In this document: piece by piece, positions 37,901-46,532 of the stretch
How positions within the stretch are numbered: position 1 is the first letter of the stretch
Layout: each line of letters starts with the position of its first letter
Assembly: GCA_026225275.1 (NCBI GenBank)
Contig: JAMFSL010000061.1
Location: 1-64,000 of the forward strand
Direction: 5' to 3'
DNA: 64,000 nucleotides
From: Puia dinghuensis
Lineage (GTDB): Bacteria > Bacteroidota > Bacteroidia > Chitinophagales > Chitinophagaceae
Notes under the pieces: generated by a model
Told to the model about the DNA's origin: nothing
Database searches by the model: none
The model's input: the letters and a program-made list of their open reading frames with translations, nothing else
Translations under genes and position numbers: made by a program

Positions 37901-38590
37901 AACGGTGGGCGCGGACACGTTCAGCTCATCTGCCTTCACGCTTGCGATGGCCCCCGTGAAGTCGCTTTTGCGCATTTTCTGGTAACCGATAAATACCACC
38001 TCATTCAACACGTTCGATCCGGGGTGAATCCGAATGTTCAGCGGACTGGCACCCTTCACCGTCACATTCTCTGTGTTATAGCCGATCGAGCTCACCTCGA
38101 GCTGCGTACCCGGCATCACCATAATGGAATAACCCCCATTTTCATTCGTAATAGTCGAATAGTTGCTGCCCTTCACATGTATCGTGGCGCCGATTACCGC
38201 CTGACCATTATCATCGGCAATCACGCCATCGATCTTCAGGGACCCGGGCTCGGGACCTGTTGCCGGTGGCGGCACCGGGACATATTTCAAGGTGACATTC
38301 TTGCCATCCATCAGAAAATGTAGTCCGAACTTGGTTTGCAGCACGTTCAGGGCATCCTGCAAATTGGCCGCCTTCAGCTGAACGTGATCCAGATGAACCT
38401 TTTCCAGCTCTTCCTGGCTGAAGGAAAAATTCGCGGCTGGCGCCTGCTGTTGCAGAACGGCAACTACTCTGGCCAGATCCGTCTCATGCAGATCCAGGCG
38501 GATGTTCTGTGCCTGGCTTCTCTGTCCAATGCACAGCAGGAGGAGCAACAAACCCCACACCGTAAAGTGTCGTTGTAGTTTTCTTGTCAT
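34988..38590 (-). CDS. SusC/RagA-type TonB-dependent transporter with STN domain
   Basis: A 1200-residue outer-membrane transporter. Domains in order are a signal peptide (MTRKLQRHF through QRSQAQ), an STN secretin/TonB N-terminal domain (LHETDLARVVAVLQQ through FLMDGKNVTLKYV), a carboxypeptidase-like regulatory domain (GQAVIGATIHVKGSNYST), a plug with VRGVGSFNASSDPLYVIDGYPAG and ILKDAASAAIYGSRASGGVVLITTKRG, and a 22-strand barrel. The STN domain normally contacts the FecR-like anti-sigma factor, which here is encoded just upstream. The ATG at 38590 is chosen because the frame above it lies between genes and lacks a signal sequence. Substrate unknown. Confidence 0.95.
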   Translation of the reverse strand: MTRKLQRHFTVWGLLLLLLCIGQRSQAQNIRLDLHETDLARVVAVLQQQAPAANFSFSQEELEKVHLDHVQLKAANLQDALNVLQTKFGLHFLMDGKNVTLKYVPVPPPATGPEPGSLKIDGVIADDNGQAVIGATIHVKGSNYSTITNENGGYSIMVMPGTQLEVSSIGYNTENVTVKGASPLNIRIHPGSNVLNEVVFIGYQKMRKSDFTGAIASVKADELNVSAPTVGQALVGKVAGVVVSQTDGSPYASPKIRVRGVGSFNASSDPLYVIDGYPAGNDLYINPEDVESIDILKDAASAAIYGSRASGGVVLITTKRGKEGKSKLEYDFQYGDDDLAHKVKLLNGPQFAQLTVDGHNDSYKDLVQNQGLVWNDAMYSDNNTTRIGRVGNASSVSIPPELYNFAGQSVIKPQYNTDWQNQVFRHVNYVKHNLSFTGGSKTVRYMISGDYQDQPGILLNTSQTRVNFRANVDGDINEKTKVGASLSYTGNTNHETQEGRWDHSPVFGALIYMPVFPAYNSDGSVATYLADAESSAYGYQSIENPIATAERTQIKRVGNRSTYNAFASYELIPHLIFKANLGLQTYGEKYDFYLPSSLSTSTYPPYSAQAVAAAYAQTQNENFQDELGEFTLSYSKEFGEHHIDVLAGYSTQYTNTNVDNFTVKGFQNDLIPQVTAGTTGQIFANTPTSTITTPNQGTLPTENITTTLESYFGRVQYNYAGKYYLAGSLRTDGSSRFGPADKWGTFPSVSAGWNISKEHFYKGWLEDNTSLRLRASWGLSGNNNIGDYKAAQVFNSPVGTIFGNSPTPASSYQLGNVADAHLGWESTSQYNFGADLGLFHDRISLIANYYDSRTFNLLVNDPISAVSGSSTILTNLRNSRIQNKGFDFQVDAKIVRTNKFNLNFSGNISVNRNKVLSMGGLGPIISDGAERQYITHITEQGQPIGMFYGYKVAGMVNQKDSANIAIDNQYYNATTQSFPKGYALKGPPRSTAQTNPLRPGDLYFKDANGDGVVNSGDLGIIGTPYPKFTYGFNLSANYGPVDLSASFAGSYGNQVLDGQDYYLFNMEGSGNQYSVVADRWRSETQQGNGHVYRASRAGTQSNSTRLSTFYLQDGSFFRCTNIGLGYNVPSLVGLKKAGIDAIRVSASMNNAFTVTKYKGYNPEVDYNYSISSSAANLTPGVDYGVYPLVRTFDLGVHLIF

Positions 38591-38639
38591 ACCTTGAGAT
38601 TGTTTGTTTTTTTCGAAATAAATATGCGTCGAAGGGTTT

Positions 38640-39650
38640 TTAACGAGACCGTACCTGCAGGCTGTCGCCGTGCCGGGTGAAATGCAGGTCCCAGCCAAAA
38701 GCCAGTCCCTCCAGTACTTTGTCCAGTGCGGTATTTTCAAACCTTGCAGTGACAGTCTTGGTATTTTTCAATGGGTGCTGATAAACGAAATGCACCCCGT
38801 ACCTGGCCTCTATCTGGGCCAGCGCCTCTTTCAGCGGAGTCTTGTAAAACAATAGCAGGCCGCCAGTCCATACATTCATTTCCGCAGGCGACTGCTTCAT
38901 CACCTGGCCGGTATCGGATTCCCTGTCGAAAACCAATAGCTCACCGGGCTGCAGCACCTTGTCTAATTTGTCGGTCTTGCCCTGGTACACGACTCCCACT
39001 TTGCCACTCTGCAGCGAGATCCGCAGCTGACCCGCATGCGGATAAGCCGAAACATTGAAAGCAGTGCCAAGCACCCATGTCGACGCATTGCCGGCATTTA
39101 CCACAAATGGATGGACCCCGTCGGGAGCCACCTGGAAAAAAGCCTCGCCTACAAGTCTGATCTCCCGGTGACCGGTAAAATCAGGATGGTAGTATAAATG
39201 TGTAGCAGAATTCAACCAAACTACTGAGCTATCCGGCAGCAGCACTTTCCGCACCTGTTCATATCCGGTAGCCACCTCGATGAACGCAGGTTCGACCTGC
39301 TGTATCTTGTGCGAAGATCGCCTGCTCCATTGCAGATATATCCCGCCGCTCAACAACAGGATACCCGCCCAGAGCGCAGCATACCGTAACGCCTTTCGGC
39401 TGTACCTCTCAGGTCTTGTATGATTATCTACCGACCCGCGCTGCTGTGCTTCTCTTTCTGCAATGGCCTTCCATAGCTCGACCACCAGCCGTTCTTCCTC
39501 GGCAGGGCTCAGCATGGGCACAACCGACTTCTCAGTGGTGATCCGACGATACCATTCCTCCAATAAAGCAATCTCCTCTTCGATGCACTCCCCTTTGATA
39601 TATCGCGCTAATAATTCCCTGATCTGATCTTGCGGCTGTTGTAAATTCAT
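38640..39650 (-). CDS. FecR-type anti-sigma factor
   Basis: A 336-residue single-pass membrane protein. The cytoplasmic N-terminal part (LLARYIKGECIEEEIALLEEWYRRI) binds the sigma factor, and a membrane helix lies near residues 90-108 (ALRYAALWAGILLLSGGIYLQW). The periplasmic FecR domain follows (EVATGYEQVRKVLLPDSSVVWLNSATHLYYHPDF; REIRLVGEAFFQVAPDG). A C-terminal DUF4974 region ends the protein (YKTPLKEALAQIEARYGVHFVY). It relays the SusC occupancy signal to the ECF sigma factor encoded 79 bp upstream. Confidence 0.95.
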   Translation of the reverse strand: MNLQQPQDQIRELLARYIKGECIEEEIALLEEWYRRITTEKSVVPMLSPAEEERLVVELWKAIAEREAQQRGSVDNHTRPERYSRKALRYAALWAGILLLSGGIYLQWSRRSSHKIQQVEPAFIEVATGYEQVRKVLLPDSSVVWLNSATHLYYHPDFTGHREIRLVGEAFFQVAPDGVHPFVVNAGNASTWVLGTAFNVSAYPHAGQLRISLQSGKVGVVYQGKTDKLDKVLQPGELLVFDRESDTGQVMKQSPAEMNVWTGGLLLFYKTPLKEALAQIEARYGVHFVYQHPLKNTKTVTARFENTALDKVLEGLAFGWDLHFTRHGDSLQVRSR

Positions 39651-39729
39651 AGCTATATATTAGTCCGCCGATCTGGAAAAAGAACTAGTGAAGAAAAACG
39701 AATTAATACTACGGTAATATTAGGCTGGA

Positions 39730-40305
39730 TTAAAGGAACATCCAGCTCGACATGCGTACGGCCGCATTGCGTAGCCGCTTGCGTATTTTTTGCAAATGGT
39801 TCTTAACCGTATAGGGCGAAACCAGCAGCTCTTCGGATATTTCCCGGATGCTCTTACCTTGCTGAGCGCTCAGCATATATACTTTCTTCATCTGTGCCGG
39901 CAGCTGCTCCAGCTCGGAAGTCACCAAAGCCTCCTGGCTTTCCAGCTCATCCTCCCGGAAGGCAGCAGTCAGCACGGCGTCTTCCTGCATCAGCTGCGTC
40001 CAGGCCTGCACCTGCTTTACCGTCAGCTGTTTCTCCCGCAGGCGGTCGAATATCTTGTATCGGGCAATACTATATAAATAAGAAAAGACCTCATTCTGAA
40101 TTTGGATCTTCGCCCGCTTTTCCCATAGGTCCAAAAAAATTTCCTGTAGGATGTCTTCTACCTCCGCGGCATCATCCGACCATTTGTAAATCGCTGCCAT
40201 CAACGCATGCATGGTACGCCTGTACAGCTGCTCGAACGCAGGCCGGTCATCTTCTTGCGAGATGAGTCGCCAAAGCTCCTTATCGCTGTGCCTATCCGAT
40301 TGCAT
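39730..40305 (-). CDS. ECF RNA polymerase sigma factor
   Basis: A 191-residue sigma-70 family ECF factor. Region 2 is seen as FEQLYRRTMHALMAAIYKWSDDAAEVEDILQEIFLDLWEKR, and region 4 as MKKVYMLSAQQGKSIREISEELLVSPYTVKNHLQKIRKRLR. It is expected to activate the following susC/susD genes when released by the FecR protein. It begins 6 bp after the stop of the secreted propeller-like gene, so transcription may start further upstream. Confidence 0.95.
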   Translation of the reverse strand: MQSDRHSDKELWRLISQEDDRPAFEQLYRRTMHALMAAIYKWSDDAAEVEDILQEIFLDLWEKRAKIQIQNEVFSYLYSIARYKIFDRLREKQLTVKQVQAWTQLMQEDAVLTAAFREDELESQEALVTSELEQLPAQMKKVYMLSAQQGKSIREISEELLVSPYTVKNHLQKIRKRLRNAAVRMSSWMFL

Positions 40306-40311
40306 AACGCC

Positions 40312-41193
40312 TTACCAGTTTATATCTATGAAATTGACGTTGTTCCTTCGGGACGACGTCACTGCTACTCCTTTTGAAAGATCCGATAGAAAATGAAAAC
40401 CCTCCAGCTCATCACCCCTGTCGATAGAATCGACCATCTTTACTACCTCGGCCTTGCCCGACTCCATCGACTTTTGCAGGTCCACATACGTAAACCGCCA
40501 CTTGCGACCCTCGATCTGGTTCTGGATCAGCAACAACAGATGCTTCTCAGGGATCCATTGCATGTTCTGCACCCATGGCCCGCACGTAAACTTTCCTACT
40601 ACTACTCCCTTATCCGTCGTCTTCGCAGCATGCTCCAGCACCGCCGGATCATATAACCGGACTTCATTGGCCCGGTTTCCATAATCAGCCGTCGCCACAT
40701 ACCATTTGTGATTATACTCGACATACTCGGGCCGCGTACCCTGGATACAGGCATCATCTTCAATAACGTTCTTCAGATTCCCTCCATCCAGCGTCGCGGT
40801 TTTCAGCAACCCTTCCCAGTCGATGCAATAGATGACCGCCTTCCATTGATTGGTCGCTTTGTTCAGGATTACGCTGTTGCCCATGAAAACGGGCTCATGC
40901 CCATGGATGGCCAGCCCGGTCGGATGATTGATGACATCCGTGTCATGCATGGTCAGCCGGTATTCATGACCCGTATACAACAAGGAGTCACCCTTCCATT
41001 CAAATTCTCTGATCATCCCCACCTCCCGGTCACCATATAGATAAGCCTTCCCATGCAACCAGGAGATACCCTGACACGCGCCTAAAGAATCGATCGTTAA
41101 AGAATGGGATAGCTGCATCCGGGGGCCGCCAGCCTCGTAGAAGACAGGCAAATTACCAAGTAAGGTTAGCAGCAGCAGGAGTTGAGGTCGCAT
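40312..41193 (-). CDS. Secreted propeller-like protein of unknown function
   Basis: A 293-residue protein with an N-terminal signal-like segment (MRPQLLLLLTLLGNLPVFY). Repeating short blocks such as GISWLHGKAYLYGDREVGMIREFEW, PTGLAIHGHEPVFMGNSV and PEYVEYNHKWYVATADYGNRANEVRLYDP suggest a six-bladed beta-propeller, similar in style to secreted six-bladed propeller lyase/esterase-like proteins. I cannot name a family. It lies 6 bp upstream of the ECF sigma gene on the same strand, so it may belong to the same uptake locus. Confidence 0.7.
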   Translation of the reverse strand: MRPQLLLLLTLLGNLPVFYEAGGPRMQLSHSLTIDSLGACQGISWLHGKAYLYGDREVGMIREFEWKGDSLLYTGHEYRLTMHDTDVINHPTGLAIHGHEPVFMGNSVILNKATNQWKAVIYCIDWEGLLKTATLDGGNLKNVIEDDACIQGTRPEYVEYNHKWYVATADYGNRANEVRLYDPAVLEHAAKTTDKGVVVGKFTCGPWVQNMQWIPEKHLLLLIQNQIEGRKWRFTYVDLQKSMESGKAEVVKMVDSIDRGDELEGFHFLSDLSKGVAVTSSRRNNVNFIDINW

Positions 41194-41343
41194 AAGTATG
41201 CAAGATTAGCACTGTTTTTTCTCTCACCCCGCCTCCGAACCATTATGAATGGATTACTGAATGTTGAAATAATTATTAATTTGTCTAACCCGGATAGTTC
41301 TTTTTCCCTTTTTGCAGACTACTAACAAAATCGCACCTTTTTT

Positions 41344-42624
41344 ATGTCAACTACATACCGGACGTCCCTCCTGATCGTCATCCTTGCCATATGTTCCACG
41401 ATAATATACGCCCAACCCGGCGCTGGCTATCAAAAGAATTACCCGCTGTTGCATTCCGGCCAGATCACTGCCGACAAGAATTTTTACTGGTTCACCGTCA
41501 TCGATCGGACGACAGCCGTAAAACATCTCCTTTCCGCCGACCCGACCCTGAAAGCCCTGCATGACCGGCTGATCACGACACTTAAGGACCATGTCACCGA
41601 CACCTGCTCCTGGGCTGCCACCCTGGTGACCGATTTCCGGCTTACTCCCGAAGTGGAGCAACAGGTCTCCGGCGTCCTCCTGGCGCTTTACCAACAGCAT
41701 CGGGCCGCCTTCGACGACATGATCGACCACCAGCTCCGTCCCTCCGGCTGCTATCAGCAATATATTGGGCTCCCAAACGACAGCCTGCTCCTGCACGCCT
41801 GGATGCAGGCCGCGGCAGGCATTAATTATATTGTCGACCAGTACGGCCTTGGGAAAAGGATGCGCTATCCCCGTATCGACTCCGCCAGCTATGACATCAA
41901 TTCCCGCTATTACCGTACGGCGTTGAAGGACATTTTCGCCTATCTGGGCGAAAAAGATTCTGCCATGTCCCTCTTCTACCATCCCTCCCTGGCCGTCGCC
42001 CTACAGCTGATGGACCTCAATGGCAGGGACGAGCCGGCACGCTTTGAACCGCTGGAAAGCGGGGAAAACCAATTGGCCGTGGAAGCAGTAAAAAAGATTG
42101 ACTGGTCCAAATATCCCTATGCCACCATCCTCATCCCCGGAGAAGGACCGGAGATCGCCTCGGTCGCCCTCGACCCGATGGGCAGGATGCGCTGCGACCT
42201 GGCAGTCGCCCGCTATCATAAGGGGATGGCCCCCTTAATTATCGTCAGCGGCGGATTCGTCCACCCCTTCCATACTCCTTACGCCGAGGCATTCGAAATG
42301 AAAAAATACCTACTCACACAGGGGGTCCCGGCATCCGCCATCATCATGGACCCTCAGGCGCGACATACCACCACAAATGTCCGGAACGCCGATAGGCTGA
42401 TGATCCGCTACGGCATCCCCATCACCAAGCCATCCGATATCGTCAGCACCAAATCCCAGATCGACTATATCGTCATCCCGCAGCAGCATTTCGACGAACG
42501 TAACCTGCGCGAGCTGGGCTATCTGCCCTACCATGACAAGAACAGGGTCTCGACACACGACGTCAGCTTCTATCCGGTCATGGAATCCCTGCAGATAGAT
42601 CCCCTCGATCCGCTGGACCCATGA
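41344..42624 (+). CDS. Exported DUF218 (YdcF/SanA-like) protein
   Basis: A 426-residue protein with a signal peptide (MSTTYRTSLLIVILAICSTIIYAQ). Residues about 1-250 form a region I do not recognise. The C-terminal part is a DUF218 domain: YATILIPGEGPE, RCDLAVARYHKGMAPLIIVSGGFVHPF, EAFEMKKYLLTQGVPASAIIMDPQARHTTTNVRNADRL. The Gly-rich and Asn/Arg motifs match YdcF/SanA proteins, which are implicated in envelope functions and can bind S-adenosylmethionine in one case. It is unusual in having the long N-terminal extension. Confidence 0.8.
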   Translation: MSTTYRTSLLIVILAICSTIIYAQPGAGYQKNYPLLHSGQITADKNFYWFTVIDRTTAVKHLLSADPTLKALHDRLITTLKDHVTDTCSWAATLVTDFRLTPEVEQQVSGVLLALYQQHRAAFDDMIDHQLRPSGCYQQYIGLPNDSLLLHAWMQAAAGINYIVDQYGLGKRMRYPRIDSASYDINSRYYRTALKDIFAYLGEKDSAMSLFYHPSLAVALQLMDLNGRDEPARFEPLESGENQLAVEAVKKIDWSKYPYATILIPGEGPEIASVALDPMGRMRCDLAVARYHKGMAPLIIVSGGFVHPFHTPYAEAFEMKKYLLTQGVPASAIIMDPQARHTTTNVRNADRLMIRYGIPITKPSDIVSTKSQIDYIVIPQQHFDERNLRELGYLPYHDKNRVSTHDVSFYPVMESLQIDPLDPLDP

Positions 42625-42688
42625 GAAGGCTTCGCAAATCCTACTTGGTAACTTCTTGGAACCAAATGAGTAACTATTGCGGAATCTT

Positions 42689-43123
42689 CTATTGTTTCAT
42701 AAAATTAAACATCCAACGGATGCCGAAGCGGTCCAGGCAGGTACCCCAGTAGGCGCCCCAGAACATATCCATCATGGGATTGATATCCGAGCCGCCGGCG
42801 GAGAGGGCATTGAAGAGGCGGTCGGTCTCTTCCCTGCTGTCCGGTTCGAGGCAGATGGTCGTATTGTTGCCGATCTTGCGCGTATGACCCATGGATTCCA
42901 GCATGTCAGTGCCTTGTAAAACGATGCCGGCGAGGATGGGAAGGGACATATGCATAACTGCGTTCTGTTCTTTCTCCGGAATCGCCGGGGTTCCCGGCGG
43001 CATGGGAACTTCTTTCATGCGATAGATGGGTGTGTCGAACTCCGTTTTGAAGACAGACTTGTAAAAATTGAATGCCTCTTCGGTATTGCCGGGGAAATTG
43101 AGGTAGATCGATACTCTTGCCAT
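42689..43123 (-). CDS. PhnB-like VOC/glyoxalase-fold protein
   Basis: A 144-residue protein of the PhnB-like VOC family, with the paired beta-alpha-beta-beta-beta fold. Features are SIYLNFPGNTEEAFNFYKSVF, MHMSLPILAGIVLQGTD, and the C-terminal MMDMFWGAYWGTCLDRFGIRWMFNF. Proteins of this type often bind a metal or small molecule; no reaction is assigned for this subgroup. A near-identical 3' fragment of the gene is present at 32895-33055. Confidence 0.9.
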   Translation of the reverse strand: MARVSIYLNFPGNTEEAFNFYKSVFKTEFDTPIYRMKEVPMPPGTPAIPEKEQNAVMHMSLPILAGIVLQGTDMLESMGHTRKIGNNTTICLEPDSREETDRLFNALSAGGSDINPMMDMFWGAYWGTCLDRFGIRWMFNFMKQ

Positions 43124-43273
43124 GTGATTTGTTTTAGGTGTTTTTCGTTTGAGTTCGTAAAGTTGTCAATTTTTTTTGGAAGTCCGGAGTGGAAAATACG
43201 ACAAGTTGAGGGCGGATTGCGACGTGTGATTCAACGAGTGACGGCATTGTCTTGTCATCCGGGAAATAGCTAT

Positions 43274-43905
43274 ATGAAAAAAGTTCTTTTTTTCATCTCA
43301 TGTTTATTGTCTCTGACTGCGTTTGCACAAATAAAGCTGGAATTGATGGGAGGTTATAACGATGTAAACCTTTCCACGCCGGGGTCGGAGCGGAGATTGG
43401 CTTAGGCAAAAAATGGGCACTGGAACCGGCTTTATTGTACTTCGGGAATGGCGCCCATGAGAATCTGGCTGAACTTAATCCTGGTTTTGCCTACATTGGA
43501 GATGTTAACATTCACCTGTACTATCTACGACTGCCCGTGAATTTGTGGTATAAGATAGTGACGGTGCGATCTTTTTATGTTTTTGCCGGTGCAGGATTGT
43601 ATGCTGCAAGAGGGATCTCGGGTAATGAAAAAGGTGCAGTAGCTACATATGGGCCTATCCCAACGAATGAGCAGCCGGTAGACAATAAGATCAGGTTCGG
43701 CGATCGGTCTTCCGATCAAACTGAACCGACTGCCAGGCGGTATGACGCAGGGTATACCATTTTAGCCGGTATCGGATGGAAAGATCTTCAGTTAAGGCCC
43801 AGCATCAGCAATGGATTGAGCAAGGGTTTCCCGGGGATGTATGCTAATTTGGCGAACAGTTCTTTTGCCGTTTCCCTGGCGTATCAATTCCCCAGGGTTT
43901 TATGA
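43274..43905 (+). pseudogene. Outer-membrane beta-barrel protein (PorT-like) with a frameshift
   Basis: The gene starts at ATG 43274 with a good signal peptide (MKKVLFFISCLLSLTAFAQ) and reads to a TAG at 43403-43405. The same barrel continues in another frame (VGAEIGLGKKWALEPALLYFG, then VRSFYVFAGAGLYAARG, ending FAVSLAYQF). The shift lies near the G-run at about 43380-43386. The part between the signal peptide and VGAEIG is shorter than usual, so a small deletion is also likely. As read it is broken; a sequencing error at the G-run cannot be excluded. Convergent with, and overlapping, the asparaginase gene by 22 bp. Confidence 0.75.
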
Positions 43906-44393
43906 CCATCCCATTCCTCGAATTTCCCCGTGCTGGTATCTTTTCGTACCCTGCCTGCCCGGAAATACCGACCGTTCATGACGACATATACTCCCGTCGG
44001 CAACGCCTGGACGAAAGCCAGTGAGCAGCCCAGGTTAAAGAACCCATCCGAGCTTCCGAAGGTATAGGGGATCATTGCGCCCGTCAGCACGATCGTCTTG
44101 CCCGGTACCTGGTCCTCCAGGGTCTTGGCCGTATCTGCCATCGTATCCGTTCCATGTGTAATGACGATCCGATCTTCCTTTGCATTCCGGCATTCCTCCG
44201 CTATCCTGGCCCGGTCTTTATCGGTCATGAGCAGACTATCCACCATCATCAGGGTCTGCACCGACACGTCCAGCGTGGTCCGGCTGCGGGATAGCATTTC
44301 GGGAAGGTGAGTGTCCCGGAAGAATAGCTGCCCGGTCAATTCATTGTATTCCTTATCAAAAGTGCCCCCCGTTATAAAAATGCGTATCGACAT
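43884..44393 (-). CDS. Short asparaginase-domain protein
   Basis: A 169-residue protein that matches only the N-terminal domain of L-asparaginases. The two catalytic Thr motifs are present: IFITGGTFDKEY and VITHGTDTMADTAK. TIVLTGAMIPYTFGSSDGFFNLG also fits. Full asparaginases have about 330 residues; short stand-alone forms like this are known in several phyla, so the length alone is not evidence of truncation. The ATG at 44393 is preferred to one two codons upstream because MSIRIFITGG leads straight into the fold. Confidence 0.85.
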   Translation of the reverse strand: MSIRIFITGGTFDKEYNELTGQLFFRDTHLPEMLSRSRTTLDVSVQTLMMVDSLLMTDKDRARIAEECRNAKEDRIVITHGTDTMADTAKTLEDQVPGKTIVLTGAMIPYTFGSSDGFFNLGCSLAFVQALPTGVYVVMNGRYFRAGRVRKDTSTGKFEEWDGHKTLGN

Positions 44394-44500
44394 AACCAAC
44401 CGTTTTGTGGGGCGAAAATAAGCTAAAATATTCTTACAAGGGTCTCATGGAACAGTGACCATGTGATCGTACCTTGTTACTCTACCATTAATCACATTAT

Positions 44501-45448
44501 ATGTCAATGTCGAGAAAGCGTTTTTTGGCCACCTCCTTTACAGCTATGGCAGCTTCGCTCGGTTACCCACGGATCGTGAGGGGTGGCAGCGACAACGAGA
44601 TGGGTGGCAGCGAAAAGAAGAAAGGTGAGGCAGGCCTGCAGCTCTATTCGGTGGGGGCTGACATGAACAATGACACTCCCGGTACATTGCAAAAACTGGC
44701 GGAGATGGGCTGGCGGAAAGTAGAACATGCCGGTTATTGGAAAAGGAAATTTTATGGCTATTCTGCAGCTGAGTTCAAAAAACTGCTTGCCGGCCTCGGG
44801 ATCTCCATGGTCAGCGGGCATGTCTTCATCGGACCCGACCATTGGGATGACAGCCGTGGGGAATTCACGGACGAATGGAAATATACGGTAGAAGATGCTG
44901 TCAATGCAGGACAGCTTTACCTGGTGACGCCTTCCATAGCCGATGGCTGGCGCAAAGATTACGATACATTGCTACGGTACCTGGAGGTATTCAATCATTT
45001 TGGAGATTATTGCAGGAAATCGGGGCTTACATTTGGTTATCACAATCACAACATGGAGTTCGAGACCTCCTTCAACGGGATTCTATTATACGATATCATC
45101 TTACAGAAGACGGATCCTGCTTTGGTTGCGCAGCAAATGGATATCGGCAACATGTATGGCGCAGGTGGGCATCCACTGGAATTTCTCATGAAATATCCGG
45201 GCAGATTTCGACTGCTGCATGTACGGGATGAGATCAAGGTTGCTAGCGGGCAGGGAGAAAGGGGTAAAGCATATGAAAGCACTGCTCTGGGTAAAGGCGT
45301 CATGCCGGTCGGGGAGATCGTCAACGCGGCCTTCAGGAAAGGTGGTACGATGGAGTTCATCGTCGAACAGGAGAGTTTTCAGGGTAAACCAACCATCGAA
45401 GCAGCCAGGGAGAATCTGGGGTTCATGAAACAGCTAGGTTTTCTGTAG
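44501..45448 (+). CDS. Tat-exported sugar isomerase/epimerase-like TIM-barrel protein
   Basis: A 315-residue protein of the xylose-isomerase-like TIM-barrel family (AP endonuclease 2 fold). The N-terminus has a twin-arginine-type signal (SRKRFLATSFTAMAASLG), so it is likely exported folded. Family segments include GLQLYSVGADM, GYHNHNMEFE (metal-binding His/Glu), LVAQQMDIGNMYGAG, LLHVRDEI and MEFIVEQESF. Metal ligands and the sugar substrate are not further defined. A second ATG at 44507 is possible. A good terminator follows. Confidence 0.88.
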   Translation: MSMSRKRFLATSFTAMAASLGYPRIVRGGSDNEMGGSEKKKGEAGLQLYSVGADMNNDTPGTLQKLAEMGWRKVEHAGYWKRKFYGYSAAEFKKLLAGLGISMVSGHVFIGPDHWDDSRGEFTDEWKYTVEDAVNAGQLYLVTPSIADGWRKDYDTLLRYLEVFNHFGDYCRKSGLTFGYHNHNMEFETSFNGILLYDIILQKTDPALVAQQMDIGNMYGAGGHPLEFLMKYPGRFRLLHVRDEIKVASGQGERGKAYESTALGKGVMPVGEIVNAAFRKGGTMEFIVEQESFQGKPTIEAARENLGFMKQLGFL

Positions 45449-45457
45449 AATTGAAAA

Positions 45458-45482
45458 AACCCGCCGGGATTAGCGGCGGGTT
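45458..45482 (+). terminator. Terminator after the sugar isomerase-like gene
   Basis: AACCCGCCG (45458-45466) and CGGCGGGTT (45474-45482) form a perfect 9-bp GC-rich stem with a 7-base loop and an A-run on the 5' side. It lies 9 bp beyond the stop; the A-run would also make it a terminator for minus-strand transcription. Confidence 0.72.
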
Positions 45483-45842
45483 CAATGACTTCACTGTATA
45501 GGGCTACAATAAAGAGGCTTTCATAGATTGGATTAATGTTCACGGGTAGGATTCAGGACATTGGACGTTGGACGTTCGGATACTGGATTTTGATACGGAC
45601 ATTTGCTTTTGACACAGTAAAGGTGCAGGCTATCCGCCATTCCACCACGAAAAAGCGCGGTTCGTTTCGGGAGTGGCCGGTAAATTTATCCGCTGGTAAG
45701 CAACAGTATGTAGTGACGAGTATTAGCCGAAGGGCAGCATCGTATCTTTACGATATTTTTTGTACAAAATTGATAGATGCATTTGATACTTATGTATATT
45801 TGTCTTATGACTATGCGTAAGGTCCCTTTTTTTCTCCTTCTT
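45483..45842 (+). other. Gene-free stretch with a possible dispersed element
   Basis: I see no gene in these 360 bp. At 45574-45627 it resembles 33228-33275, and just before that TTGGACGT is followed directly by TGGACGTT. The rest is AT-rich near the LytTR gene 3' end. Confidence 0.45.
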
Positions 45843-46532
45843 TTACAGGTTCTCCAATGTGTCCTTGTAGCCCCGGCCAACGGGAATGATTACTCCATTT
45901 ACCTCGACTTCTTCCGATGAATAAGAATCGATCTTGCTGATGGAGACGATGAAGGATCGGTGCACCCGCTTGAACAGATGAGCGGGAAGGAGAGCCTCCA
46001 TTTCCTGCGTGCTCATTTTTGAAAGATATTCCTTTTTTGTCGTTGTGATTTTGATATACTCCCGTTGGCTTTCGATATAAAGGATTTCCGAGAATAAGAT
46101 CTTCACCTTCTTTTTCTGCATATTCAAAAAGATGAAATCCCTGGTCTCCTGGCTGTCATTCGGTCGCTGGTCTCTTTGTGCGGTTTTGACCTTATTGACG
46201 GCGATTAAAAAACGGTCGAATTCGATCGGCTTTAGCAGATAGTCCGTTACATTCAAACTAAACCCTTCCACGGCGTATTCATGATAAGCAGTCGTAATGA
46301 TGACAGCGGGCGGGTTGACCAACGTTTTTAAAAAGGCCATGCCTTTCAGCTTAGGCAGATGGATATCCAGTAAAATGAGGTCAGTGTTATTGTTCCTCAG
46401 GAAGTCAGTCGCCCTGATAGCGTCTTTGAATGTCCCCTGTAATTCCAGGAAGGGCACCTGCAAAATATAATCCGACAGCACTTTCACCGCTAAGGGTTCA
46501 TCTTCTATAATAATGGATCTGATCTTAGACAT
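45843..46532 (-). CDS. LytTR-type response regulator
   Basis: A 229-residue transcription regulator. The receiver domain has the acidic pocket IIIEDEPLA and phosphoacceptor Asp56 (LILLDIHLPKL), and YLLKPIEFDRF holds the conserved Lys. The C-terminal LytTR DNA-binding domain is clear: FLNMQKKKVKILFSEILYIESQREYIKI through HLFKRVHRSFIVSISKI. Its start overlaps the stop of the sensor kinase gene by 8 bp, so they form a two-gene operon. Targets are not evident. Confidence 0.95.
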   Translation of the reverse strand: MSKIRSIIIEDEPLAVKVLSDYILQVPFLELQGTFKDAIRATDFLRNNNTDLILLDIHLPKLKGMAFLKTLVNPPAVIITTAYHEYAVEGFSLNVTDYLLKPIEFDRFLIAVNKVKTAQRDQRPNDSQETRDFIFLNMQKKKVKILFSEILYIESQREYIKITTTKKEYLSKMSTQEMEALLPAHLFKRVHRSFIVSISKIDSYSSEEVEVNGVIIPVGRGYKDTLENL

